A DNA stretch of 49,695 nucleotides from Bacteroides sp. (GCA_020861095.1 JAJBTC010000053.1:1-49695); one strand, 5' to 3'. Positions 1 through 8,675 are shown, counted from the first letter of the stretch. Translations and numbers: made by a program. Notes: a model not told the origin generated them from the letters alone.

Positions 1-10
1 CTTTCTTCTT

Positions 11-124
11 ATGTTCTTTTGTCTGAAAAAGAACATAAGGAATATGTATAGCATAGAGCTACACAGGAAAGAAGTTGTAATTTCAATCGTAAATCGTAAA
101 TCAGTAAATCGTAAATCTCTTTGT
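11..124 (+). repeat. Dispersed intergenic repeat, copy 1 (TCGTAAATC family)
   Basis: This stretch matches 24648-24755 in the same order: GTTCTTTTGTCTGA, then a variable part with ATAGC and ACA(C/T)AGGAAAG, then GTTGTAATTTCAATCG, then four iterations of CGTAAATC. It lies just 3' of the leftward amylase gene and has no credible coding content; a short ORF across it simply translates the repeat. The family also occurs at 8676-8817, 24456-24760 and 39275-39310. Confidence 0.8.
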
Positions 125-179
125 CTCTACAAGTGGATAACTCCTGTCTTTCTGAATCGTAAATACATCATCGTAAATC

Positions 180-2027
180 TTACCCGTTTTCGTTTTTTTT
201 GGTTCTTCGCTTCTTAGTAAACTCTACAACGGCCGAAGTATGGGCTTTTACTACGAACTTATTGCCGATCTTCACCTCTTTGTCATCCAGCACACTGACT
301 CCGGTGGTATATCCGCGCAAGCGCTCGGCATAGCGCTTCCAGTCGATCTGCACATTCCGGTCCGAAGGATTGATAAAGACCCATACAGCCTGGTCACGTG
401 TGTAGCGGATGTAGGCATAGCTGTTGTACTCCGGCAGGAAATGTGTGGTCTCTCCCTTGTGTATGGCAGTTGCTGTCTTGCGCCACTGAAACAATTTGCG
501 GGTATACGCCAGCAGTTCTTTCTCTTCTTTGCTCTGTCGGCGTCCGGTAAAGAGATCCTTATGGTCTCCTTTCCAACCTCCGGGAAAATCTTTCCGGGCT
601 GCCCCGTGTCCTTTGGAAAGATCGTCCGAACGCATTCCGAACTCCGTACCGTAGTAGAGTTGCGGGATACCCCGCAAAGTAGCCAGCATGGTCAGTCCGA
701 GTTTTATTTTATCTACATGGCCCTTCATTTCATCAGCAAAACGATCGATATCGTGATTGTCCAAAAAGACCAACAGGTTCTTCGGGTCGGGATAGAGAAA
801 ATCCAGTGCCAGAGCCTCATAAATACGGTTCATACCCCCATAGAAGTCCGTAGTATCTACCGCCAGTCCGTTATTCAGAGCCTCCTGAAGAGGGAAATCC
901 ATCACCGCGGGCAGATGCGACGAGTAGCCGTCTACGTTGGGAGCCATGCACTGCCAGTAGGAGACAATGGCCGGAGAAGAGTGCCAGCACTCTCCCACGA
1001 TATTCAGCTGGGGATATTCTTCGAGGATGCTGCGGGTCCACCAGGCAATACCCTCTTTGTCGTTGTAGGGATAGGTATCTACCCGCAAGCCATCCAGGTC
1101 GGCCCATTCGATCCACCAGACATAGAGTTGCAGGAAATAGCGTTGCAGATAGGGATTCTCCATGCCCAGATCAGGCATACATTCGTCGAACCATCCCCGG
1201 ACGGTTTCCAGACAGTCGTATTTAGAGCCATTGGGATCAGTAATGGTGGCCAGGCGGTAGTTGGAGAGGATCACTTCGCCCTCCTTGCAGTGCACCCAGT
1301 TGGCAAACGGGCGGTCTGCCATCCACCAATGTGCCGTACCGCAATGGTTGGGCACGGCATCCATGATCACTTTGAGCCCGTGTTCATGGGCTTTACCCAC
1401 CAGTTCCCGATACAGATCATTGTCTCCCAGCCGGGGATCTATGCGGTAATAGTCGGCACAGGCATAGCCGTGGTACGAATAGGTCTTTTCATTGTCCAGC
1501 TGCGGAGGGGTAAGCCAGAGGGCAGTAGCTCCTAAGGAAGTGATATAATCCAGATGCTGCATCACGCCGTAGAGATCCCCTCCGTGCCGGCCGAAAGGAT
1601 CTTTGCGACGGACACGCTCTACCGTGTCCGGTGTGTTGTCGATGGCCGGATTGCCATTGGCAAACCGATCGGGCATTAACATATAGATCAGGTCGGCCGA
1701 ACTGAAACTCTTGCGGGCAGCCGATCCGCGGCGGCGTTTGCCGATCTTGTAACTGAACCGGTTGACTCTCTTGCCCTTTTTCACCTCAAAGGTATAGGTG
1801 CCGGGCGTGGCATCCGCATCTATAGCTACATCTACAAAAAGGTAGTCCGGACTCTCTGCCGTATGGACTTTAGTAACGCGTACACCCTCTTCCAGCACCT
1901 TCACACGGCTTCCGGCCAGGTCTGTGCCATACATCATCAATTGCAGCGGGGTCTTCATCCCTACCCACCAGCTAAGAGGTTCTATACGCTTCAATCCCAA
2001 CTCTTCCCGATCGACGACTTTTTTCAT
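180..2027 (-). CDS. GH13 alpha-amylase / neopullulanase-like glycoside hydrolase
   Basis: A 615-residue family 13 glycoside hydrolase expected to cleave alpha-1,4 (possibly alpha-1,6) glucosidic bonds in maltodextrins or cyclodextrins. Residues 1-100 resemble the N-terminal beta-sandwich of cyclomaltodextrinases. The barrel carries all four GH13 signatures: DAVPNH (223-228), GLRVDTYPY with nucleophile Asp317, GECW with acid/base Glu346, and FLDNHD ending at Asp426. The protein begins MKKVVDREELGLKR and has no hydrophobic signal segment, so a cytoplasmic location is inferred, unlike secreted SusA-type enzymes. The C-terminal tail is Lys/Arg-rich. It lies 20 nt downstream of the SDR gene at 2048-2947 on the same strand, so the two are probably co-transcribed. 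Exact substrate cannot be read from sequence. Confidence 0.93.
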   Translation of the reverse strand: MKKVVDREELGLKRIEPLSWWVGMKTPLQLMMYGTDLAGSRVKVLEEGVRVTKVHTAESPDYLFVDVAIDADATPGTYTFEVKKGKRVNRFSYKIGKRRRGSAARKSFSSADLIYMLMPDRFANGNPAIDNTPDTVERVRRKDPFGRHGGDLYGVMQHLDYITSLGATALWLTPPQLDNEKTYSYHGYACADYYRIDPRLGDNDLYRELVGKAHEHGLKVIMDAVPNHCGTAHWWMADRPFANWVHCKEGEVILSNYRLATITDPNGSKYDCLETVRGWFDECMPDLGMENPYLQRYFLQLYVWWIEWADLDGLRVDTYPYNDKEGIAWWTRSILEEYPQLNIVGECWHSSPAIVSYWQCMAPNVDGYSSHLPAVMDFPLQEALNNGLAVDTTDFYGGMNRIYEALALDFLYPDPKNLLVFLDNHDIDRFADEMKGHVDKIKLGLTMLATLRGIPQLYYGTEFGMRSDDLSKGHGAARKDFPGGWKGDHKDLFTGRRQSKEEKELLAYTRKLFQWRKTATAIHKGETTHFLPEYNSYAYIRYTRDQAVWVFINPSDRNVQIDWKRYAERLRGYTTGVSVLDDKEVKIGNKFVVKAHTSAVVEFTKKRRTKKNENG

Positions 2028-2047
2028 TTCTTATGTACTACTTATCC

Positions 2048-2947
2048 TTATCTACTACTCAATCCGCCGGTGAGTCCATAGACTTCACCCATCACATACG
2101 ACGCCTCTTCCGAAGCCAGAAACACATATACACCTGCCATCTCTACCGGCTGCGCGGGTCGTTTCATAGGTATATCCAATCCGTGACGGGGGATCTGGGC
2201 ATCGGGGTTGCCGCCGGAAACTTCCAGAGGGGTCCACACCGGACCGGGACAAACCACATTCACCCGGATGCCCTTGTCGATGACCTGTTTGGAAAGTGCC
2301 AGGCCGAAACCAACCACCGCGCTTTTGGATGCCGCATAATCGAGCAATACCTTATTGGGGGTATAGTATTCTGCGGAAGCCGTCACTATCACAGAGGAGC
2401 CCGGGGGCAGATGAGGAACAGCGGCTTTGCAAAGATACATGACGGAAAAAACATTCACTTCGAAGGTGCTCTGTATCTGCCGGGCAGTGAGGTCTGCGAT
2501 ATCTTCCTGGGCGGTTTGTACCCCAGCGTTGCAGACCAGCAGATCGAGCCCACCCATGTGATCGATCGCAAAGTCTATTACTTGTTTGCAAGCCTCTTCC
2601 TGGCGGAGATCGACAGGCATCAGGTGTATCGTATGACCTTCTTCCTGAAGCAGGGTAGCCAGTGACAGGGCATCTTCATTTTCCTGAGGCAGATAGGTGA
2701 TGGTGATTTCGGCCCCTTCCCGGGCATAGGCAATGGCTACGGCCCGGCCTATCCCGGAATCTCCTCCGGTGATGAGTGCCCGACGGCCCTGCAAGCGACC
2801 GTGGCCCTGGTAGGTCTTCTCTCCACTGTCCGGAACAGGACGCATATGAGATTGTAATCCGGGGGCTTGCTGCTTCTGCATGGGAAACTCCGTATGCGGG
2901 TATTTTTTCATCGGATCTGTCAGACGGGTGTTCTTTTCTTTTGGCAT
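2048..2947 (-). CDS. SDR family oxidoreductase (YdaD/YhdF-like, N-terminally extended)
   Basis: A 299-residue classical short-chain dehydrogenase. It has the NAD(P)-binding motif TGGDSGIG (60-67), the NAG motif (140-142), a Ser near 191 and the catalytic YxxxK as YAASK (Tyr204, Lys208). The 50-residue N-terminal extension ending in a Gly-rich GHGRLQGRRALIT is typical of the B. subtilis YdaD/YhdF general-stress group. The C-terminal VMGEVYGLTGG fits that group. The start is the ATG at 2945-2947. It is the first gene of a probable two-gene unit with the GH13 gene. Substrate is unknown; a stress-related alcohol or aldehyde reductase is plausible from the family only. Confidence 0.9.
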   Translation of the reverse strand: MPKEKNTRLTDPMKKYPHTEFPMQKQQAPGLQSHMRPVPDSGEKTYQGHGRLQGRRALITGGDSGIGRAVAIAYAREGAEITITYLPQENEDALSLATLLQEEGHTIHLMPVDLRQEEACKQVIDFAIDHMGGLDLLVCNAGVQTAQEDIADLTARQIQSTFEVNVFSVMYLCKAAVPHLPPGSSVIVTASAEYYTPNKVLLDYAASKSAVVGFGLALSKQVIDKGIRVNVVCPGPVWTPLEVSGGNPDAQIPRHGLDIPMKRPAQPVEMAGVYVFLASEEASYVMGEVYGLTGGLSSR

Positions 2948-3742
2948 GGTAATACATTCTTTGGTAATGAACTATTACTCACAACAAAAAAACAATGGAA
3001 ATGGTTTGAAGCGGATCTTTCATAACACAAAATAAAGAAATTGAAAAAAGGAAGGCACAACACCTTCCTGTACAGGTAAAAAAAGGCTACTCATCGCGAG
3101 CAACCAATCTTTGTTAACCTTAAATCTAATACTATGAAAAACACATTACAAATGTAGGAGTAATTCTGATAATTCCAAACTTATATAACTCAAAAACAGA
3201 TCTTATAACATTGATTAATAATTTGAGTATGTACAGGGCAACTCAAGTGCTTTTTATTAACAAAATTAACACTTCGAGCGATTAAAACAGGGGTATATAC
3301 GTTTGGTGATATCAGGTGTATTCAGCACGGATATGTTGCACAAGGTAACTCATGTATGAGGCCATATTACAAGGTATGCCACACCAGATACAGTGCCCAC
3401 TATAGATTGTAATGTCCTCTGATAGGAATAATCAGATAGCAATCACTACCCATAAATGAACAAATAAGTACAAGTTCATCATTCATTGTATGTATATAAC
3501 TCCGATTACCTGTAGAGGAAGGAGAAGAAGCTCATTTTATGGATAGACTTATACATACTATATCGTCTCTCTACAGGATAACGGAGTATAACAGATGCGA
3601 TTAATAATGAATATTTACTTAAAGCAGGATCATGACCAGGGAGTAAATCATTAAATCGTAGATCAGTATTTTTTTTGTTTTTCGGTTCAAAGTTCCGCAA
3701 CTAATACGTACTTTTGATCTACTCTTTCAATATCTATTTTGT
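2948..3742. other. Long intergenic region with a mini-ORF and two promoter-like motifs
   Basis: About 795 bp without a convincing gene. At 3134-3157 there is a seven-codon reading frame, MKNTLQM followed by TAG, preceded by TTAACCTTAAATCTAATACT. It resembles a sequence I recall seeing in several Bacteroides intergenic regions, but that is memory and was not checked. TACGTTTG at 3298-3305 matches the -7 consensus, with no gene behind it. The rest is AT-rich. A 64-codon leftward ORF at 3506-3700 runs through a degenerate TCGTAAATC-type repeat and is not believed. Confidence 0.6.
3709..3716 (+). promoter_or_regulatory. -7 promoter motif TACTTTTG for the SDR gene at 3743
   Basis: Exact match to the Bacteroidetes TAnnTTTG element 27 nt before the ATG at 3743, giving a short leader. 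No good -33 TTG is seen at the usual spacing. Confidence 0.6.
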
Positions 3743-4483
3743 ATGCGAAAAGCAGTAATTGTCGGAGCTACTTCCGGCATAGGAAAAGAAGTAGCTCTGT
3801 TGCTGATCCGCGAAGGTTGGCAACTGGGTATCGCCGCCAGGCGGGAAGAAGAGCTGAAAGCTTTGCAGGCCACCGCTCCCACGCAGATAGAGTGGCAGGT
3901 ACTGGACGTGACCCGGGAGGATGCCGTAGACCATCTTCATACACTGATCGGGAAGCTGGGAGGCATGGATCTCTACGTTCACAGTTCGGGTGTTGGCTAC
4001 CAGAATCCCAACCTCGAAGCAGATATAGAATTGCGTACGCTGCAAACCAACGGAGAGGGGTTTACCCGGATGATTGTTGCCGCTTTTCAGTACTTCAAAG
4101 AACACGGCGGAGGACATATCGGTGCCATCAGTTCCATTGCCGGTACCAAAGGCCTGGGACTGGCTCCGGCCTATTCGGCGACCAAACGTTTTCAAAATAC
4201 CTACATAGATGCGCTGGATCAGCTCTCCCGCATGGAGAAACTGAATATTAGATTCACGGATATCCGTCCGGGATTCGTAGCCACCCCGTTGCTGAAAGAG
4301 GGGCACTATCCCATGCAGATGCGGACCGGCAAAGTGGCGGCAAGTATCGTGAAGGCTCTGCAAAAAAGAAAACGAGTGGTAGTGATCGACTGGCGCTATG
4401 CGATCCTGGTCTTTTTCTGGCGCATGATCCCCCGATGGATCTGGGTGAGGATGCCTATAAAAACACATGAAATAACTACATAG
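3743..4483 (+). CDS. SDR family oxidoreductase
   Basis: A 246-residue short-chain dehydrogenase that starts almost at its nucleotide-binding loop, GATSGIG (8-14), with the catalytic YSATK (Tyr144, Lys148) and Ser130/131. The usual NAG is replaced by SSG (81-83). A C-terminal hydrophobic stretch, VIDWRYAILVFFWRMIP, followed by basic residues, suggests membrane association, as in DltE/YqjQ-like SDRs. It is not closely similar to the SDR at 2048-2947, which has a long N-terminal extension. It is a single gene with its own promoter at 3709. Substrate is unknown. The start ATG at 3743 is chosen because it immediately precedes the Rossmann fold and follows the promoter at short distance. Confidence 0.88.
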   Translation: MRKAVIVGATSGIGKEVALLLIREGWQLGIAARREEELKALQATAPTQIEWQVLDVTREDAVDHLHTLIGKLGGMDLYVHSSGVGYQNPNLEADIELRTLQTNGEGFTRMIVAAFQYFKEHGGGHIGAISSIAGTKGLGLAPAYSATKRFQNTYIDALDQLSRMEKLNIRFTDIRPGFVATPLLKEGHYPMQMRTGKVAASIVKALQKRKRVVVIDWRYAILVFFWRMIPRWIWVRMPIKTHEITT

Positions 4484-4557
4484 AAAGAGTGGCAACCTCC
4501 GGAGAGTAAGTCCTCATTTTAGCAAGATCGGATAACATCTGCCTGCGACAGAGTGCC

Positions 4558-4615
4558 TATCTTTGCAGACAATAGGATACGCTTTAGCATAGCTGAAGTA
4601 AACTTCGCTCTGTTC
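4558..4615 (+). promoter_or_regulatory. Promoter motif plus hairpin of a dispersed repeat, copy 1
   Basis: TATCTTTG (4558-4565) matches TAnnTTTG. It is followed by AATAGGAT-CGCTTTAGCATAGC and a hairpin GAAGTaaACTTC. The same element recurs at 12606-12660 with compensatory changes in the stem (CAAACaaGTTTG). Transcription from here would run into the zinc-ribbon gene at 4844 with a leader of roughly 270 nt. The remainder of 4616-4843 holds nothing coding; 4771-4815 can form a loose hairpin (ACATG...CATGT). Confidence 0.55.
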
Positions 4616-4843
4616 TGACCACACCTGGGAAAACGAAAAGAAGTATTCCTACAGACGGAAACAAAACGTAAATTAGAAAAGAGGGACAGAAAACAACCCG
4701 ATCCGGTAGAGGGAAACAAAATAAAACTCCGTGGAGAGAGATGCTCTCCGCATTTTATATTCACTCAGAGCCTGTCTACATGTTGCTGCTCCGGCCTTCG
4801 GTTGCGGACACCATGTGAAGTAACTCTTTAAAAAACAAACATT

Positions 4844-5116
4844 ATGGAACAGAAATTTTGCCAGAGTTGTGCCATGCCCATGAATGATGCGGCTTCTATG
4901 GGTACAAATGCCGATCAGAGTAAGAACGAGGAGTATTGCTGCTATTGCTACAAAGACGGCACGTTCACCGCAGACTGTTCAATGGACGAAATGATCGAAC
5001 ATTGCGCGCAGTATGTGGAGGAGTTTAATAAAGATTCCGAACAGAAAGTTACCCGGGAAGAGGCGATCATACAGATGAAGATGTATTTCCCACAACTCAA
5101 ACGCTGGAAACAATAG
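4844..5116 (+). CDS. Small putative zinc-ribbon protein
   Basis: A 90-residue soluble protein with FCQSC (Cys6, Cys9) and CCYC (Cys32, Cys33, Cys35), plus Cys45, the pattern of the putative zinc-ribbon family often annotated in Bacteroidetes and Firmicutes. The segment GTNADQSKNEEYCCYCYKDG is highly characteristic of that family. Function is unknown; a metal-binding or stress-associated role is only inference. The gene stands alone between repeats. Confidence 0.85.
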   Translation: MEQKFCQSCAMPMNDAASMGTNADQSKNEEYCCYCYKDGTFTADCSMDEMIEHCAQYVEEFNKDSEQKVTREEAIIQMKMYFPQLKRWKQ

Positions 5117-5130
5117 AGCGTATGTTGTGC

Positions 5131-5279
5131 GATGAATTACCTTATTATGCAATGAGCCATCTTCACGATGAACCATGCTGTACGATAAACCATCTGTGTC
5201 ATGAACGATCCTGTGTGATGGGCTATCCTATGCGATAGGTCATTTGTACGATGAGGTATCCGTAAGATAAACTCTTCTG
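5131..5279 (+). repeat. Degenerate 16-17 bp tandem repeat, about eight units
   Basis: Successive units begin GATGAACCAT (5167), GATAAACCAT (5184), ATGAACGATC (5201), GATGGGCTAT (5217), GATAGGTCAT (5234), GATGAGGTAT (5250) and GATAAACTCT (5266). Two more degenerate units lie upstream from 5131. The rough consensus is GATRRRCYATCCTGTGC. It starts 15 bp after the zinc-ribbon stop codon. No coding potential is seen. Confidence 0.7.
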
Positions 5280-5608
5280 TTTTATTTGGAGATATTCCTG
5301 CTTTATTTGTCTTTACGCCCTGTAAGGGCAACTCATTCCAGCCCACGGCACAGAGAGGAGTAACGCAACAATAGTGGAGACACCCCGAACGACACCCTGG
5401 GTTTTCAGATCACAACGGTATTTTGCAGACTGTAGTAAGTTAAGGTGTTCAGAAGATCTCAGAAAAACAATCTGTTTTCTGATAGGCAGTATGATTGTAC
5501 AGAGTTATTTATCATCCTCTTCTCTTCTGGTAAATCCATTACTTTCTATCTGAAAATGATGTCCGTTCTGTATAGCCTATGATACAATTTATAGCCTTGT
5601 ATATAATC

Positions 5609-5682
5609 TATCGCATATCATAGAATGTATCGCATGTCATAGAATGTATCTTATAGGATAGATTCTATGATAGGCGATACAT
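5609..5682 (+). repeat. Two tandem 19-bp units followed by an inverted copy (long hairpin)
   Basis: Units at 5609-5627 and 5628-5646 differ at one base (TATCGCAT[A/G]TCATAGAATG). Bases 5625-5650 pair with 5657-5682 at 23 of 26 positions around a 6-nt loop, TTATAG. There is no T-run after it, so it is not a standard terminator. The surrounding 5280-5825 contains no gene I can support. Confidence 0.75.
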
Positions 5683-5825
5683 GGTAATGGGTAGCCACCC
5701 TTCGGAGTATGCTGCAGTTTACACCTACACCACCTACCGAAAACTTTTTACCGTCCCCTGTCCGAAACGGTTCAGGACTGTCCCGGCCTGACTTCCCCTA
5801 TGCGGATCCATTTCCCTGAACCTCC

Positions 5826-6134
5826 TCAGCAGCTTTCGCTGTTCTTACTATCGGAGAGGGTATCGAGGTTGCGGTTGATCCACGCTACGGCATACGAACA
5901 GGTAGCAATGGGTTCAAGGCCATTAGATACTGCATATTCACAGGCCGCCCGTACCAGACAGGAGGCAATGCCGCGTCCTTCCAGGGGTTCGGGAACGAAT
6001 GTATGGGTGATCACTAATTTATCATCCTTCAGAGCATACTCTACCAATGATTTGCGTCCTTCACATTCTATAATGAAGCGTTGACGATCCGCGTCATGCG
6101 TCACATCGTATTTTTGCTGATTTTCCTTATTCAT
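5826..6134 (-). CDS. Small GNAT-like N-acetyltransferase (YjdJ-like)
   Basis: A 102-residue protein of the short GNAT family whose members are about 90-100 residues. The acetyl-CoA-binding motif is present as LEGRGIASCLVRAA, preceded by ITHTFVPEPL and followed by YAVSNGLEPIATCSYAVAWI. The start is the ATG at 6132-6134 (MNKENQQKYDV). A longer frame to 6179 adds a non-conserved 15-residue tail and is less likely. Acceptor substrate is unknown. The gene is isolated and reads leftward. Confidence 0.85.
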   Translation of the reverse strand: MNKENQQKYDVTHDADRQRFIIECEGRKSLVEYALKDDKLVITHTFVPEPLEGRGIASCLVRAACEYAVSNGLEPIATCSYAVAWINRNLDTLSDSKNSESC

Positions 6135-6483
6135 AATTCCACATTTTTGATGTACCCAAAAAACCCTTAAATGTACCAAAAGGATGGAAAAGGAGAGAGA
6201 ATTTAAATTTATTTATTTTATCACACGGATAAGAATCTCTTTTTATTTTCTACGAAAGTATTTGATCCGACAGGTAGGAACGAAGCTTACATCCGCCTTT
6301 CTAAAAAGTATTAATTCATCACACCTTCGGAACTTTTGACAGAAAAGGAATGTTTTTGTAAAAGAGAGAAAACGATGTAACTTCCACACCGGGCAGACTC
6401 AAAAAATCAAGTCATAAGGAAGAGAAAACATATTCTTTTCTCTCCGGAAAGAAATACAGTCAGAAGGGGTACAAATAATTTAG

Positions 6484-6491
6484 TATCTTTG
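6484..6491 (+). promoter_or_regulatory. -7 promoter motif TATCTTTG before a candidate structured RNA
   Basis: Exact match to TAnnTTTG, about 290 nt upstream of the transglycosylase ATG. A start a few bases downstream would give either a very long leader or an independent RNA. Confidence 0.5.
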
Positions 6492-6497
6492 TCTCCC

Positions 6498-6745
6498 TGA
6501 ACAAATGCCTCTGCGACATACACAGGATTGAAACCCTTGAAGCAGCCTATCTGGCTGGGTAACCAGCACATCTCCTGATAGGGAAAAGGGTCAACGAAGT
6601 ATATGCCTACAGTTCTCCACACAAATGCGCCTGGTTTCCTGGCGATCCGCAAAAGTACACCCGGTGGTGAACTGGCAAAAAGATCATCGCGGTGCGAAGA
6701 GCCGATATGAAAAGAAAATTACCTGTGAGGCAGCGTTTACGATTG
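6498..6745 (+). ncRNA. Candidate structured RNA or long structured leader
   Basis: There is no credible gene in 6180-6782. The RNA read from 6498 can form a closing helix: GCCT (6507-6510) and CACAGG (6521-6526) pair with CCTGTG (6722-6727) and AGGC (6728-6731). Inside, TTGAAACCC pairs with GGGTCAA, then CCTATC with GATAGG, then CTGG with CCAG. A further hairpin, CGCC...GGCG, lies near 6629-6645. Size and overall shape (about 240 nt, closed ends, central bubble) recall 6S RNA, but I cannot match a family by eye. The 81-codon antisense ORF here (6407-6652) lacks protein character. Confidence 0.4.
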
Positions 6746-6782
6746 CAGCGAATGTCAGCCTCTCTGAAACGAATATAAAAAG

Positions 6783-7754
6783 ATGAAGAATATCTGGAAT
6801 CATACAGGATTTACCTTAGGTATCATGCTGCTGGCAGGGGCCTGTCTGGGCGGTAGCCATACCCAACTGAGTGAAGAAGAATCGGTGAAATCGGAGATAG
6901 CCTCTCCGACCATGGCTCCCAACGTGCCCACAGTAGCCACTTTTGCCGGAGAGGAACTGGATCTGAGTCGTTACGACCTGCGTGAACGAATGGACCGCGA
7001 GTTGATGTCTTTCACCTATACCCATTCTACCACCATGTTGATGATCAAACGGGCCAACCGCTACTTCCCGGTCATCGAACCGATCCTGAAGGCCAACGGT
7101 ATACCGGATGATTTCAAATACCTGATGGTGATCGAAAGCAACCTGAACACGCTGGCACGCTCCTCGGCGGGTGCTGCGGGGCTTTGGCAGTTTATGCCGG
7201 ATACCGGCAAGCAGTTCGGACTGGAGGTAAACAACAACATCGACGAACGCTACCATGTGGAGAAGGCTACCGTAGCAGCCTGCAAATACCTGAAACAAGC
7301 CTATGGCCGATACAACAACTGGCTGTCGGTAGCGGCCTCGTACAATGCCGGACAAGGCCGGATATCCGGAGAACTTACCAAACAGCTGGCCGACCGTGCC
7401 GTAGATCTCTGGCTGGTAGAAGAGACTTCGCGCTATATGTTCCGTATCTTAGCTGCCAAGATGGTGATCGGGGAACCTCAGCGGTATGGTTTTCTGCTCA
7501 AACGCGAACAGCTCTATCCGCCTTTAGACTATAGGGAAGTGACCATGACCCAGGGGATTGCCAGCCTGGCAGATTTTGCCAAACAGAACGGCATCACCTA
7601 CCGGGAACTGAAGGATGCCAACCCGTGGCTACGACAGACCAACCTGGAGAACAAAAGCGGACGTACGTACAAACTCCTGATCCCGAGCCAGGAAAGCATG
7701 TATTACAATCCCAAACAGATCAGGCCGCATGAAAAGAACTGGGTGATCAACTGA
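6783..7754 (+). CDS. MltD-like membrane-bound lytic murein transglycosylase
   Basis: A 323-residue lipoprotein that cleaves the MurNAc-GlcNAc bond of peptidoglycan to form 1,6-anhydro ends. The N-terminus has a signal sequence and lipobox LLAGAC (Cys21). The SLT domain (about 85-220) contains the catalytic Glu118 in VIESNLN, followed by GAAGLWQFMPDTG and AASYNAG, the family 1 signatures. The C-terminus (about 250-310) contains a degenerate LysM-like stretch, SLADFAKQNGITYRELKDAN, expected to bind peptidoglycan. It is followed after 19 nt by the K+ channel gene, suggesting co-transcription. A candidate structured RNA lies just upstream. Confidence 0.92.
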   Translation: MKNIWNHTGFTLGIMLLAGACLGGSHTQLSEEESVKSEIASPTMAPNVPTVATFAGEELDLSRYDLRERMDRELMSFTYTHSTTMLMIKRANRYFPVIEPILKANGIPDDFKYLMVIESNLNTLARSSAGAAGLWQFMPDTGKQFGLEVNNNIDERYHVEKATVAACKYLKQAYGRYNNWLSVAASYNAGQGRISGELTKQLADRAVDLWLVEETSRYMFRILAAKMVIGEPQRYGFLLKREQLYPPLDYREVTMTQGIASLADFAKQNGITYRELKDANPWLRQTNLENKSGRTYKLLIPSQESMYYNPKQIRPHEKNWVIN

Positions 7755-7773
7755 AACAAACACACACGATACG

Positions 7774-8640
7774 ATGAAACTGAAAAAACATATACAGCGG
7801 TTTCTTCACAACGAACCGCTGAAACGAAAACTGTATATAATTATCTTTGAAGCAGACACCCCGGCGGGAAAACTGTTTGATGTGATATTAATTGCCTGCA
7901 TCATCACCAGTGTACTCATTGTGATGATCGAAAGCATGGAGAACCTCACCCCACAGGTGAGCCGGCTGTTTATTGTATTGGAGTATATATTCACTGCTTT
8001 CTTTACGCTGGAATATCTGACACGGATCTACTGCTCGCCCCACCCAAAGAAGTACATAAATAGTTTCTTTGGGGTGATTGATCTGCTCTCTACACTTCCC
8101 CTCTACCTGGGATTTGTATTTCCTGCTGCCCGCCACTTGGTAGCCATCCGGGCGTTTCGCCTGATCCGGGTGTTCCGGGTATTCAAACTCTTCGGTTTCC
8201 TGCGGGAAGGCGAAATGCTGTTAAGTGCCATTTATGCCAGTATGAGAAAGATCACCGTCTTCTTTCTCTTTATCGTAGTACTGGTGATTGTGATGGGTAC
8301 ACTGATGTATATGGTCGAAGGGTCACAACCTGACACACAATTCAGGAATATACCACAGAGTATCTACTGGGCCGTTGTTACGATGACTACAGTGGGTTAC
8401 GGAGACATCACACCCGTTACCGCAGCCGGACGCTTTCTGTCGGCTTTTGTGATGCTGATGGGATACACGATCATTGCCGTGCCTACGGGTATTGTATCCG
8501 TATCTATGATGCAGGAACAACGCCGCCTGGATCTGAAACGTTGCCCAGCCTGCCGCAAAGAGGGTCATGAAACCAGCGCACTGTATTGCAAGTATTGCGG
8601 AGCTGATCTGAAGGATATCCGGGAAACAGAATCAGAGTAA
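7774..8640 (+). CDS. Voltage-gated-type potassium channel with C-terminal zinc ribbon
   Basis: A 288-residue inner-membrane protein with six predicted transmembrane helices. The S4-like segment RAFRLIRVFRVFKLF (126-140) carries regularly spaced arginines. The pore loop has the K+ selectivity filter TTVGYGD (205-211). The C-terminal cytoplasmic tail ends in a zinc ribbon, CPAC (257-260) and CKYC (272-275), an extra often seen in Bacteroidetes members. It should conduct K+ and may respond to voltage. It probably shares a transcript with the transglycosylase gene 19 nt upstream. A short GC-rich hairpin, AAAGCCG/CGGCTTT (8639-8655), overlaps the stop but lacks a T-run. Confidence 0.92.
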   Translation: MKLKKHIQRFLHNEPLKRKLYIIIFEADTPAGKLFDVILIACIITSVLIVMIESMENLTPQVSRLFIVLEYIFTAFFTLEYLTRIYCSPHPKKYINSFFGVIDLLSTLPLYLGFVFPAARHLVAIRAFRLIRVFRVFKLFGFLREGEMLLSAIYASMRKITVFFLFIVVLVIVMGTLMYMVEGSQPDTQFRNIPQSIYWAVVTMTTVGYGDITPVTAAGRFLSAFVMLMGYTIIAVPTGIVSVSMMQEQRRLDLKRCPACRKEGHETSALYCKYCGADLKDIRETESE

Positions 8641-8675
8641 AGCCGGGACGGCTTTCTATGGGTAGTTTCCTTCTG

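Noticed and set aside
240..1535. 431-codon plus-strand ORF opposite the GH13 gene
   Set aside because: It is the antisense shadow of a gene with all GH13 catalytic motifs; its translation has no recognisable domain.
5131..5279. CRISPR array
   Set aside because: Repeats are short, contiguous and degenerate, with no spacers and no cas genes.
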